Shown here piece after piece: positions 1 through 6,096 of a DNA stretch of 14,741 bases; position 1 is the first letter of the stretch; each line of letters begins with the position of its first letter. The stretch is from Hellea balneolensis (lineage in GTDB: Bacteria; Pseudomonadota; Alphaproteobacteria; Caulobacterales; Maricaulaceae): the NCBI GenBank assembly GCA_003233025.1, contig QIKS01000241.1, forward strand, positions 1-14,741, written 5' to 3'. A model generated the notes under the pieces. It saw nothing but the letters and a program-made list of their open reading frames with translations. It ran no database searches and was not told the origin of the DNA. The position numbers were made by a program, and so were the translations under genes.

Positions 1-1
1 C

Positions 2-415
2 TCTCCTATTTCTACAGCTGTCAAAACCACGGATGAAGGGAGAGCCAATACAACAACCCTCACCAATGATGCGCACCTATTCTTGCCCGTAGAAGCTAAT
101 ACCATCTACGGCTTTACAATGACTATTTTGCATAGTGGCTCCAGTCAGGCCGACTCTAAAATATCATTTACGGCACCTGCCAATGCAGAATTAGCGTGGA
201 CATGGGACAATGATAGTCCATTTGCGATAAGGGACAGCCTAAATACTATTAGAATGGTCTCCACAGCCTCTTCTAACCGAATAGGAACATTTCTTGGCGT
301 TCTTACTGTTGGGGATATTGCCGGGGTGTTACGATTGCTCTGGGCACAAAATACATTACGTTCAACTCCTACTGTTTTTGCAAAAGGTACTTACATAAAA
401 CTTGTCAAATTGTAA
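2..415 (+). CDS. 3' end of a phage-like structural protein (partial)
   Basis: The reading frame is open from the left edge (first full codon at 2) to a TAA at 413-415, giving 137 residues; the start lies outside the window. A TTG at 83 is in frame, but codons before it are open and read as protein, so it is not taken as the start. The fragment is rich in Thr, Ser, Ala and hydrophobic beta-type stretches, with no signal peptide or membrane segment. Its end (LLWAQNT, then a Thr/Ser segment, then KGTYIKLVKL) resembles the C-terminal beta-sandwich end of many phage tail or virion proteins, where a 'LQWAQN...AGS(Y/W)L' pattern is common; this is recognised from memory, not searched. A hand count gives about 43 % GC, below the neighbouring deacetylase gene, which fits acquired DNA. 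No other phage gene is visible. An unrelated surface protein with a similar beta fold remains possible. Confidence 0.6.
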   Translation, partial: SPISTAVKTTDEGRANTTTLTNDAHLFLPVEANTIYGFTMTILHSGSSQADSKISFTAPANAELAWTWDNDSPFAIRDSLNTIRMVSTASSNRIGTFLGVLTVGDIAGVLRLLWAQNTLRSTPTVFAKGTYIKLVKL

Positions 416-437
416 GCTTGCGCCCCCCTCATAAAAC

Positions 438-451
438 TGCTCAAAAGAGCA
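438..451 (+). other. Small hairpin abutting the deacetylase start codon
   Basis: TGCTC-AAAA-GAGCA is a perfect 5-bp inverted repeat with a 4-nt loop, ending on the base before the ATG at 452. The right arm contains the only Shine-Dalgarno-like bases (AGAG) of the downstream gene. It could mildly restrict ribosome access, or be the remains of a terminator for the left-hand gene, but it has no T-run and may be chance. Confidence 0.3.
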
Positions 452-1354
452 ATGGCCATTACATTCATCACACACACCGACTGTCTGGGTCATTTGGGAC
501 AGAAAAATTATGAAGAAACCCCCAAACGACTAGAAGTCGTTTTGACCGCCTTAAAGCGCTTAGACGGCAATTGGGTTGACGCACCGTTGGCGAAGAATGA
601 AGATTTGTTACGCGCCCACCCTCAGAGCCATATTGATAAAATGCTGCAATCCGTTGCGCCGGATCACTGCGTTGAATTAGACTATGACACGGCGCTCGAC
701 ACCCATACCGCCAAGGCCATTTCACGCGCCGTTGGCGCAGTTTGCCGGGCGGTTGACGGGGTTTGCACGGGTGAATTCGCACAAGCATTTTGCGCCGTGC
801 GCCCACCCGGCCACCACGCAGAACCAGAGCGGGCTATGGGGTTTTGTTATTTCTCCGCCATTGCAATCGCCGCCTTTCGCGCCCGGCAAGTTCATAATGT
901 CGAGCGCGTCGCTGTCATAGATTTCGATGTCCATCACGGCAATGGCACCCAGGCTTGCCTGGAAGGCAAAGAGGGTTTTTATGTTGGCTCCATTCACCAA
1001 CACCCCCATTATCCAAATACAGGCACGGAGGTTGACACACCAAATATTCGCAACATCCCCCTGCCAGGCGGGACAAGCGCAAAACATTGGTGGCAAGAAT
1101 ATAATGATAAAATCATCAAAGACATCCACGCTTTCAAACCGGGTCTCATTCTGGTTTCAGCCGGGTTTGACGCCCACCGCGACGATCCGCTGGGCGAATT
1201 TAATCTCACCGAAGACGATTATTCCGCCCTCGCTCAACAGCTGTCATCACTGGCCAACACCTATGCAAATGGCCGGTTAGTTAGCGTGTTGGAGGGCGGT
1301 TATAATATGGAGGCTTTGGCAAATTCCACTGTCGCCTATGTCAACGCTCTATGA
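452..1354 (+). CDS. Histone deacetylase superfamily protein (AcuC/HDAH-like deacetylase)
   Basis: This is a complete 300-residue zinc-dependent amidohydrolase of the arginase/deacetylase fold, the usual length for bacterial HDAC-like enzymes. Visible motifs are RPPGHHAEP with the catalytic His pair at 121-122, DFDVHHGNGT with zinc ligands Asp159 and His161, GFDAHRDDPLG with zinc ligand Asp240, and LEGGYN with the oxyanion Tyr284. All key residues are present, so the enzyme should be active. Family members remove acetyl groups from lysine side chains, acetylpolyamines or other acylated amines; the substrate cannot be read from the sequence. It lacks a signal peptide, so it is cytoplasmic. The ATG at 452 directly precedes the conserved N-terminal beta strand and has a weak AGAG site. 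Its TGA overlaps the ATG of prmA (ATGA), which indicates one transcript and translational coupling. Confidence 0.93.
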   Translation: MAITFITHTDCLGHLGQKNYEETPKRLEVVLTALKRLDGNWVDAPLAKNEDLLRAHPQSHIDKMLQSVAPDHCVELDYDTALDTHTAKAISRAVGAVCRAVDGVCTGEFAQAFCAVRPPGHHAEPERAMGFCYFSAIAIAAFRARQVHNVERVAVIDFDVHHGNGTQACLEGKEGFYVGSIHQHPHYPNTGTEVDTPNIRNIPLPGGTSAKHWWQEYNDKIIKDIHAFKPGLILVSAGFDAHRDDPLGEFNLTEDDYSALAQQLSSLANTYANGRLVSVLEGGYNMEALANSTVAYVNAL

Positions 1355-2208
1355 GCAACCCCCCGCCCCCTTATGCTTTGTTTATTCGCGGCAGCGACAA
1401 AGAGATATTCGCCCTCTCCGACAAGCTCGGCTTTGAGATGGACATGCAGGCTTTGGCCGTTTCCGTGTTTGAAGACGGCCCCGGCATGATGCATGTCCAA
1501 GCCTTATTTAACACACGACAAGCCGCAAAAACCTGTCTAAGCACTCTCGATGTAAGCGGGCTTGAGCATTTCATCACCCAATTGCCCGACGAAAACTGGA
1601 CGGCAAAAAGCCAAGCTGGCCTGCCGCCATTACGCGCCGGACGGTTTTTCATCTATGGGGCGCACGACGCCAAAAATATCCCCCCGGACGCACCCTTCCC
1701 CGTCCAGATCGGGGCTGGCATGGCTTTTGGCACCGGCCATCATGCCACGACACTCGGCTGTCTTTTGGCCTTTGAAGAACTGCTCAAAACATGCACGCCC
1801 AAACGCATACTCGATTTGGGCTGCGGCTCAGGCTTGCTGGCCATCGCCGCGGCCAAAGCCTTGGGACGCACCGTTCTGGCAACGGATATTGACCAAGACG
1901 CCGTTATTGTTACTCGCCAAAACGCCCAAATTAACGGCGTAAAAAACCTGCTGCAAGTCCGCCGGGTGGACGGCATTGAAGCGGTTCAAAATCTTGACCT
2001 CATCTTTGCCAATATTCTGGCCCAGCCTCTGATCGTACTCGCCCCCGACATCGCCCAAGGCCTTGCCAAAGGCGGCATGCTGATTCTCGCTGGCCTGCTC
2101 GATGAGCAAACAGACGCCGTATTGGCCGCCTATCAAGCCCAAAATTTGAGCATTATCCGCCAAGTAAGTCTCGAAGGTTGGACAATACTCACCCTTATCA
2201 AGGCATAA
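1351..2208 (+). CDS. prmA: Ribosomal protein L11 methyltransferase
   Basis: This is a complete 285-residue SAM-dependent methyltransferase. Residues 1-100 form the family's N-terminal substrate-recognition domain, which is divergent here. The hallmark FGTGHHATT segment (126-134) follows, then motif I DLGCGSG (155-161) that binds SAM, Asp179 at the end of strand beta 2 (ATDID) expected to hold the ribose, and NILAQPL (221-227), the PrmA version of the catalytic N-P-P-Y-like motif (N-I-L-A-x-P-L). PrmA trimethylates lysines and the N-terminus of 50S protein L11 in the cytoplasm. Its ATG overlaps the TGA of the deacetylase gene by 4 bp and has no convincing Shine-Dalgarno sequence, so it probably depends on coupling. 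Its TAA sits at the edge of a hairpin that is better formed on the opposite strand. Confidence 0.95.
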   Translation: MSNPPPPYALFIRGSDKEIFALSDKLGFEMDMQALAVSVFEDGPGMMHVQALFNTRQAAKTCLSTLDVSGLEHFITQLPDENWTAKSQAGLPPLRAGRFFIYGAHDAKNIPPDAPFPVQIGAGMAFGTGHHATTLGCLLAFEELLKTCTPKRILDLGCGSGLLAIAAAKALGRTVLATDIDQDAVIVTRQNAQINGVKNLLQVRRVDGIEAVQNLDLIFANILAQPLIVLAPDIAQGLAKGGMLILAGLLDEQTDAVLAAYQAQNLSIIRQVSLEGWTILTLIKA

Positions 2209-2237
2209 AAAAACCACCTTGGCGAAACCAAAGTGGT
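2207..2237 (-). terminator. Rho-independent terminator of the small basic protein gene
   Basis: Read on the minus strand, the RNA is CCACUUUGG, loop UUUCG, CCAAGGUGG, then seven U residues. The 9-bp stem (arms at 2214-2222 and 2228-2236) contains one G-U pair in this orientation. On the plus strand the same position is a C-A mismatch and no U-run follows the stem. The element is therefore primarily a minus-strand terminator, 52 bp beyond the stop of the small gene. It overlaps the prmA stop codon. Confidence 0.85.
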
Positions 2238-2288
2238 CGTTTAGGGAAAATAGCGGCACCCTGCGTATGGATGCTCTGCTCAGTGCTC

Positions 2289-2432
2289 TTACAGCGCTCT
2301 ACGAGCGCGCCGCTGTGCTCTGGCAACCCGACGCAGTAAAAACGCGTTGAGGTTTCCAGAATTACGGCGTGGCGCCCATGAAATATCTGTTTTAACACTG
2401 GCTATATCCTGTGGATTAAAATGTTTAGCCAT
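2289..2432 (-). CDS. Small arginine-rich protein of unknown function (47 aa)
   Basis: The ORF runs from ATG at 2432 to TAA at 2289-2291. It starts MAKHFNPQDIASVKTDISW and continues with a strongly basic tail (residues 34-47 are LRRVARAQRRARRAL-like, 7 Arg). A strong Shine-Dalgarno sequence, AAGGAG (2439-2444), lies 6 nt before the ATG, and a good minus-strand terminator follows. These signals are the main evidence that a gene this short is real. The first half is polar and neutral; the second could form an amphipathic, very cationic helix, suggesting contact with RNA, DNA, the ribosome or membrane lipids, but no family is recognised. It resembles DUF1127 proteins only in size and Arg content and lacks their usual motif. 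A GC-rich hairpin (2294-2308) covers its last codons, so a dual-function or noncoding RNA is the alternative. It converges on prmA, and read-through from prmA would be antisense to it. Confidence 0.65.
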   Translation of the reverse strand: MAKHFNPQDIASVKTDISWAPRRNSGNLNAFLLRRVARAQRRARRAL

Positions 2433-2438
2433 GTCGAT

Positions 2439-2444
2439 CTCCTT
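2439..2444 (-). promoter_or_regulatory. Strong ribosome binding site of the 47-aa gene
   Basis: AAGGAG on the minus strand, six bases before the ATG at 2432, is an almost ideal Shine-Dalgarno site. It is stronger than those of most larger genes in the window and decides the start of this short gene. Confidence 0.75.
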
Positions 2445-2524
2445 TTCATTGCCTGCTTCACAATTGAATTCAGGTCTTTCGTCTCAAGCTTCATATGGGA
2501 AAATAACCCCTAATGAGTAGTGCT

Positions 2525-2570
2525 GATATTGCATTTTTGATATGCATTTTTGCATATTAACACTTGTTAA
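2525..2570. promoter_or_regulatory. Compound inverted and direct repeats in a divergent intergenic region
   Basis: Two perfect inverted repeats share one base. ATATGCA-TTTT-TGCATAT spans 2540-2557 and TTAAC-ACTT-GTTAA spans 2557-2570. Upstream, the segment 2525-2538 (GATATTGCATTTTT) is repeated with one base missing at 2539-2551, adding a third TGCAT half-site. The block sits between the divergent small gene (-) and the aminopeptidase gene (+), just upstream of a -10-like TATTAT (2577-2582). This is the expected arrangement for a dimeric repressor or an autoregulator of one of the two genes. It is not CtrA-like: the TTAA pair is 6 bp apart, not 7. The region is AT-rich, so part of the pattern could be chance. 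Confidence 0.45.
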
Positions 2571-2576
2571 CTAATT

Positions 2577-2582
2577 TATTAT
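2577..2582 (+). promoter_or_regulatory. Possible -10 element of the aminopeptidase gene
   Basis: TATTAT matches five of six bases of the -10 consensus and would place transcription start near 2589, about 60 bases before the gene. No good -35 is found at 16-18 bp; that space is filled by the inverted repeats, so an activator- or repressor-controlled promoter is possible. An alternative weak pair is TTGCAG (2598-2603) with TAAACT (2621-2626), 17 bp apart. Confidence 0.3.
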
Positions 2583-2649
2583 GCAAACCTAACCTCATTG
2601 CAGTTTATCAAAAACACGCGTAAACTGACCAAAATCGCAGACAGGAAAT

Positions 2650-4461
2650 ATGATGATACAAAATTTTGATGTCCAGGGCGGCCCGCAATGGGGGCAGGAA
2701 AATTTGCCCAAATTAAGAGCAAAACTAAAAGAGATGGGCCTGGACGGTTTTTTGGTGCCCCATGAGGATGCCTATAACAATGAATATCTACCAGACTGCA
2801 ATGAGCGCCTCATGTGGGCCAGCGGCTTTACCGGCTCTGCGGGTGCGGCGGTGGTCTTAGCCGACAAGGCCGCCATGTTTGTCGATGGCCGCTACACACT
2901 ACAAGTAAGAACGCAAGTAGACGAAAAACTGTTCAGCTATGAAAGGCTTGAAGACGCAGGTATGGCCGCGTGGCTGGGCGCGCACGCAGGCGGGCTTAAT
3001 ATCGGTTACGATCCCCATCTCCATAGCCCCACCGCCCTTGCCCATCTGCGCAAAACCGTAAAAAGCGCGGGCGGGCAGCTTACCCCTCTCAGCCAGAACC
3101 CTATCGACCAGGCATGGCAAGACCGCCCGCCTGCGCCCAAAGCGAAATTTACCGTCCAGCCTTTAGAATTGACCGGACGTGACCACGCCGAAAAGCGCGC
3201 CCATATCGCAAAGGCGATGAGTGACAAAGGTGCCGATTGCGCCGTCATCACCGCCCCCGCCTCCATTGCATGGCTGCTCAATATCAGAGGCGGCGATGTC
3301 ATGTGCTCCCCTCTGCCCCTGGCCAGCTTGATTTTGCACGCAGGGGGCATGGCGGAAATTTTTGCCGATCCTGACAAAATCACCGACGAGATCCGCGCCC
3401 ATTTCGGCAATCATATTTCCGTCAGCCCCGAGGATAAATTTGCCGAAAGGCTCGCCGAATTTAGCGGCAAAACCGTCATGGTTGACCCGGCCCAATCCTC
3501 CAGTTTTATCTTCGATACCTTACAAAAGCACGGCGCAGAAATCTTACGCAGTCTTGACCCTGTCGCCTTGCCCAAAGCCTGTAAGAATAAAGCGGAAATC
3601 GCCGGAACCACTGCGGCTCATATCCGCGACGGCGCAGCATTGACGGAGTTTTTGCACTGGCTCGACACCGAAGCCCAAGACGGAAGTGCCGATGAGATTA
3701 CTGCCGCTCAAGCCTTGGAAAAATTTCGCCACGACACGGGCGTGCTGAAAGATTTAAGCTTTGAAAGCATTTCCGGAGCCGGCTCAAACGGCGCTATTGT
3801 CCACTACCGGGTCAGCAAAGCAACCGTCAAAAAGCTCGAAATTGGCAGCCTGTATCTCATTGATAGCGGCGGGCAATATCTCGACGGCACCACCGATGTC
3901 ACCCGCACGGTGGCTATCGGAGAGCCAAGCGCAGAAATGCGCACATGCTTTACCCTGGTTCTAAAAGGCCATATCGCCCTGTCCGTTGTCCGCTTTCCCA
4001 AGGGCACCACCGGACACGCCCTGGACGCCGTAGCCCGCACGGCCCTTTGGGCGCACGGGTTGGATTATGACCACGGTACGGGCCACGGGGTTGGCGCATA
4101 TCTCGGCGTTCATGAAGGCCCGCAGCGCATTGCCAAAACGCCCAGCGATATCCCCTTGCAGCCCGGCATGATTGTCTCCAATGAACCTGGTTATTATAAA
4201 ACTGGCGGCTTTGGTATTCGCATCGAAAACCTGCAATATGTCACGGGGCCTGCGCCGATCAAAAACGGGGAACGCGACATGATGGGTTTTCATACCCTGA
4301 CATTGGCCCCGATTGACAAAAACCTCATCGTCAAAGACATGCTCAGCGAGGCGGAAATCAAATGGCTCGACGAGTATCACGCTCGCGTCTTAACCCAAAT
4401 CCAGCCATTGGTGGGCGCAATAACCGCCAAATGGCTGGCGGCAGCATGTGCGGCGCTTTAA
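2650..4461 (+). CDS. Aminopeptidase P family protein (M24B Xaa-Pro aminopeptidase)
   Basis: This is a complete 603-residue enzyme that removes an N-terminal residue preceding proline. It has the long three-domain form, with two creatinase-like N-terminal domains (about 17-155 and 165-310), the pita-bread M24 catalytic domain (about 315-535) and a C-terminal extension (about 540-603). The five dimetal (Mn) ligands are all visible: Asp405 (LIDSGG), Asp416 (DGTTDVTRT), His479 (HGTGHGVG), Glu512 (NEPGYY) and Glu526 (GIRIENL). Their spacing and the overall length fit the XPNPEP1-like branch rather than short bacterial PepP. There is no signal peptide, so it is cytoplasmic peptide turnover. Two consecutive ATG codons (2650, 2653) follow AGGA at 2643-2646; the second has the better 6-nt spacing, so the true N-terminus may be one residue shorter. 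It is transcribed alone and converges on spt with only 25 bp between stops. Confidence 0.95.
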   Translation: MMIQNFDVQGGPQWGQENLPKLRAKLKEMGLDGFLVPHEDAYNNEYLPDCNERLMWASGFTGSAGAAVVLADKAAMFVDGRYTLQVRTQVDEKLFSYERLEDAGMAAWLGAHAGGLNIGYDPHLHSPTALAHLRKTVKSAGGQLTPLSQNPIDQAWQDRPPAPKAKFTVQPLELTGRDHAEKRAHIAKAMSDKGADCAVITAPASIAWLLNIRGGDVMCSPLPLASLILHAGGMAEIFADPDKITDEIRAHFGNHISVSPEDKFAERLAEFSGKTVMVDPAQSSSFIFDTLQKHGAEILRSLDPVALPKACKNKAEIAGTTAAHIRDGAALTEFLHWLDTEAQDGSADEITAAQALEKFRHDTGVLKDLSFESISGAGSNGAIVHYRVSKATVKKLEIGSLYLIDSGGQYLDGTTDVTRTVAIGEPSAEMRTCFTLVLKGHIALSVVRFPKGTTGHALDAVARTALWAHGLDYDHGTGHGVGAYLGVHEGPQRIAKTPSDIPLQPGMIVSNEPGYYKTGGFGIRIENLQYVTGPAPIKNGERDMMGFHTLTLAPIDKNLIVKDMLSEAEIKWLDEYHARVLTQIQPLVGAITAKWLAAACAAL

Positions 4462-4486
4462 TAAAGCTTTGAAATCATAGGCCCGG

Positions 4487-5719
4487 CTATTGCGTCCCGG
4501 CTTGCAGAACGCTCTGGGCTTTTGCCATCAAGGCACCGCTGTTGGATTTCATCTTGGTGAATATGGATATGATGCGCTCGATATCTTCTTTGGTATGGGA
4601 CGCGGACAAGCTGATGCGCAAAAGCGAGCTTGATTGCGGGGTTCCGGGCGGAACGGCGAGGTTCACATATAGACCATTTTCCAACAGCCAATTCCATTCT
4701 GTCGCTGCAAGGACTTCATTGGGCCGACGGATCGCGATGATCGGGCCAGCGCCGGCGCATAAATCAAATCCAAGCGCCTTAAGCCCGCTGTGTAATTGTG
4801 CGGCGCGCTCGGCCAAGGCGGTGCGCAAATTTGGCATGCTGGCGATCTTGTCAAGGGCGGCCCGGGCGGCGGCAATATTGGAAGGGGTCGGTGAGGCGGT
4901 GAACATATAGGCACGCATGGCTTTGCGGGTAATTTCGAAGTTTTTGTGCCGCGACAAACAAAACCCGCCGATGGAGGCCAGGCTTTTGGAGAATGTACCG
5001 CTGATAAAATCAACCTTGTCCAATACGCCCTCGGCTTGCGCCAAACCACAGCCGGTTTCGCCGAAAATACCAAAGGAATGAGCTTCATCAATATAAAGAT
5101 AGGCACCGTGGCGGGCGCAAACCTCAACAAATTCGGCGATCGGGGCTTTATCGCCAAACATGGAATACATGCCTTCGATAACCACCAAAGCAATGCCGTC
5201 TTTAATCTCCCCTTGCCGGGTCAGGCGCTTATCCAAATCTGCCGGTGAATTATGGCGAAACCGGATGGTCGGGGCGGCGCTCAAGCGGCAGCCATCAATG
5301 ATGCAAGCATGGCTGTCCGCGTCGATAAACAGCACGTCCTTCGGCCCGGCCAAAGTGGCAATGGCGGCCAAATTGGTTTGGTATCCGGTGGAGAAAACAA
5401 TGGCGCTGGCCATGCCCGTATGGGCGGCCAAAGCATTTTCCAAATCCACATGTTCTTCGTAAGAGCCATTGGCAATGCGGCTGCCGGTTGTGCCGGTGCC
5501 GTGCTTGTTAATGGCAGCAATAGCGGCGTCCATACAATCAGGATCAAAGGTCAAACCAAGATAATTATTTGTCCCGGCCAGCAGGATTTCCCGATTGCCA
5601 ATCAGGCCCTGGCTTGCATTTAAAATACGGTCAAATTTAACGCCAAATGGATCAACGCCCAAGCGCTGCACCAGATCGCTACGAAATTGGAGCGAACTGA
5701 ATTTGTCAAAAATATCCAT
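4487..5719 (-). CDS. spt: Serine palmitoyltransferase (alpha-oxoamine synthase family)
   Basis: This is a complete 410-residue PLP-dependent enzyme of the 8-amino-7-oxononanoate synthase/SPT group. It shows the glycine-rich GTGTTGSR (74-81), His137 in DADSHACIIDG that stacks on PLP, Asp211 and His214 in DEAHSFG, and the Schiff-base lysine Lys245 in GTFSKSLASIGG. It should condense serine with an acyl thioester to 3-ketosphinganine in the cytosol. The family also includes AONS (BioF) and KBL; the assignment to SPT rests on the adjacent acpR, cerR and aasR, an arrangement known from Caulobacter sphingolipid genes, where the donor is acyl-AcpR. The ATG at 5719 has AAGGA (5728-5732) 8 nt upstream, and that site lies at the edge of a repeat array. 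It is the last gene of the cluster; no clear terminator is seen in the 25 bp before the convergent gene. Confidence 0.9.
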   Translation of the reverse strand: MDIFDKFSSLQFRSDLVQRLGVDPFGVKFDRILNASQGLIGNREILLAGTNNYLGLTFDPDCMDAAIAAINKHGTGTTGSRIANGSYEEHVDLENALAAHTGMASAIVFSTGYQTNLAAIATLAGPKDVLFIDADSHACIIDGCRLSAAPTIRFRHNSPADLDKRLTRQGEIKDGIALVVIEGMYSMFGDKAPIAEFVEVCARHGAYLYIDEAHSFGIFGETGCGLAQAEGVLDKVDFISGTFSKSLASIGGFCLSRHKNFEITRKAMRAYMFTASPTPSNIAAARAALDKIASMPNLRTALAERAAQLHSGLKALGFDLCAGAGPIIAIRRPNEVLAATEWNWLLENGLYVNLAVPPGTPQSSSLLRISLSASHTKEDIERIISIFTKMKSNSGALMAKAQSVLQAGTQ

Positions 5720-5730
5720 TCGGATTATCC

Positions 5731-5820
5731 TTCTGCGGCGAGATTAACCCTGTGCAGCCAACTCACTCTTCTGCGGCTAGTTCATTCTTCTGCGGCAAGC
5801 CTTTATTCTGCGGCTAGCCT
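5731..5820 (-). repeat. Tandem repeat of the ACP C-terminal codons between acpR and spt
   Basis: On the minus strand GCCGCAGAA occurs four times: 5806-5814 (inside acpR, its last codons), 5788-5796, 5769-5777 and 5731-5739. The offsets are 18, 19 and 38 bp, the last being twice 19, with a degenerate copy (6 of 9 bases) near 5750-5758. Each good copy is preceded by a Leu codon (CTA, CTT, CTA, CTC) and followed at once or after one codon by a stop (TAA; GAA TGA; GAG TGA; GGA TAA), so each reads L-A-A-E-(x)-stop. The second copy is in the acpR frame and repeats R-L-A-A-E. The last copy runs into the Shine-Dalgarno sequence of spt. Slippage or duplication of the gene end is the simplest origin. 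Confidence 0.85.
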
Positions 5821-6096
5821 TTGCACCGCACTGACCAATTCACCCACGGTTTTGATATCGCTGACCATCTCCATGGGAATGGAGATGTCATAATGGTCTT
5901 CCAGCCCCATAATGATATCAAATACGGCGGTCGAATCGACTTCCAAATCAGTCATAATGCCGCTTTGGCGGGTAATGGCTAGGCTTTTAGGGTTATAAGG
6001 CGCCAGCAGCTCGCAAATTTTGTCGAAAATATCCTGGCCGGGTGCATCACTCATTTGACTTCCTTCATTTGAAGCATCACTTAAATCAAGTTTCAT
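5803..6096 (-). CDS. acpR: Acyl carrier protein for sphingolipid synthesis
   Basis: A 97-residue acyl carrier protein. The phosphopantetheine site is Ser55 in LEVDSTAVFDIIMGLED, a DS(T) variant of the usual DSL; the surrounding acidic helix II and the C-terminal helix (TVGELVSAVQ) match the four-helix ACP fold. It is expected to be charged by AasR and to deliver the acyl chain to Spt. Two starts compete. The ATG at 6096 overlaps the cerR stop by 11 bp and follows AAGGTG. The in-frame ATG at 6054 (83 aa) follows a stronger AAGGA with 6-nt spacing and removes a nonconserved 14-residue leader. The longer form is given because it keeps the coupled overlap; the shorter is equally possible. Its end is duplicated downstream in the repeat array. 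The housekeeping AcpP, with its canonical DSL motif and fab neighbours, is not what this is. Confidence 0.88.
   Translation of the reverse strand: MKLDLSDASNEGSQMSDAPGQDIFDKICELLAPYNPKSLAITRQSGIMTDLEVDSTAVFDIIMGLEDHYDISIPMEMVSDIKTVGELVSAVQRLAAE

Noticed and set aside
2198..2398. 66-codon minus-strand ORF in the prmA downstream region
   Set aside because: It lies in another frame over the 47-aa gene, reads through the terminator stem into prmA and has no ribosome binding site; the 47-aa frame has much better signals.
2289..2432. Assignment of the small protein to DUF1127
   Set aside because: Size and arginine content fit, but the characteristic C-terminal 'L-x-R-D-I-G-L'-like motif is absent.
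2557..2570. CtrA-like site (paired TTAA)
   Set aside because: The two TTAA halves are 6 bp apart instead of the 7 bp of the CtrA consensus, and the element is better described as a plain inverted repeat.
3006..3410. 134-codon minus-strand ORF
   Set aside because: It is antisense within the aminopeptidase gene, with composition of a frame shadow and no motif.
4462..4486. Bidirectional terminator between the aminopeptidase and spt genes
   Set aside because: Only a 4-bp ATAG/CTAT match and the palindrome AAAGCTTT are present; there is no stable stem with a T-run on either strand.
4663..5193. 176-codon minus-strand ORF, Pro- and Arg-rich
   Set aside because: It is an alternative frame of spt on the same strand; spt carries all catalytic motifs across this stretch.
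5731..5820. CRISPR-like array (9-bp repeats at regular spacing)
   Set aside because: Repeats are far too short, spacers are about 10 bp, and the units are clearly duplicated acpR coding sequence; no cas gene is present.
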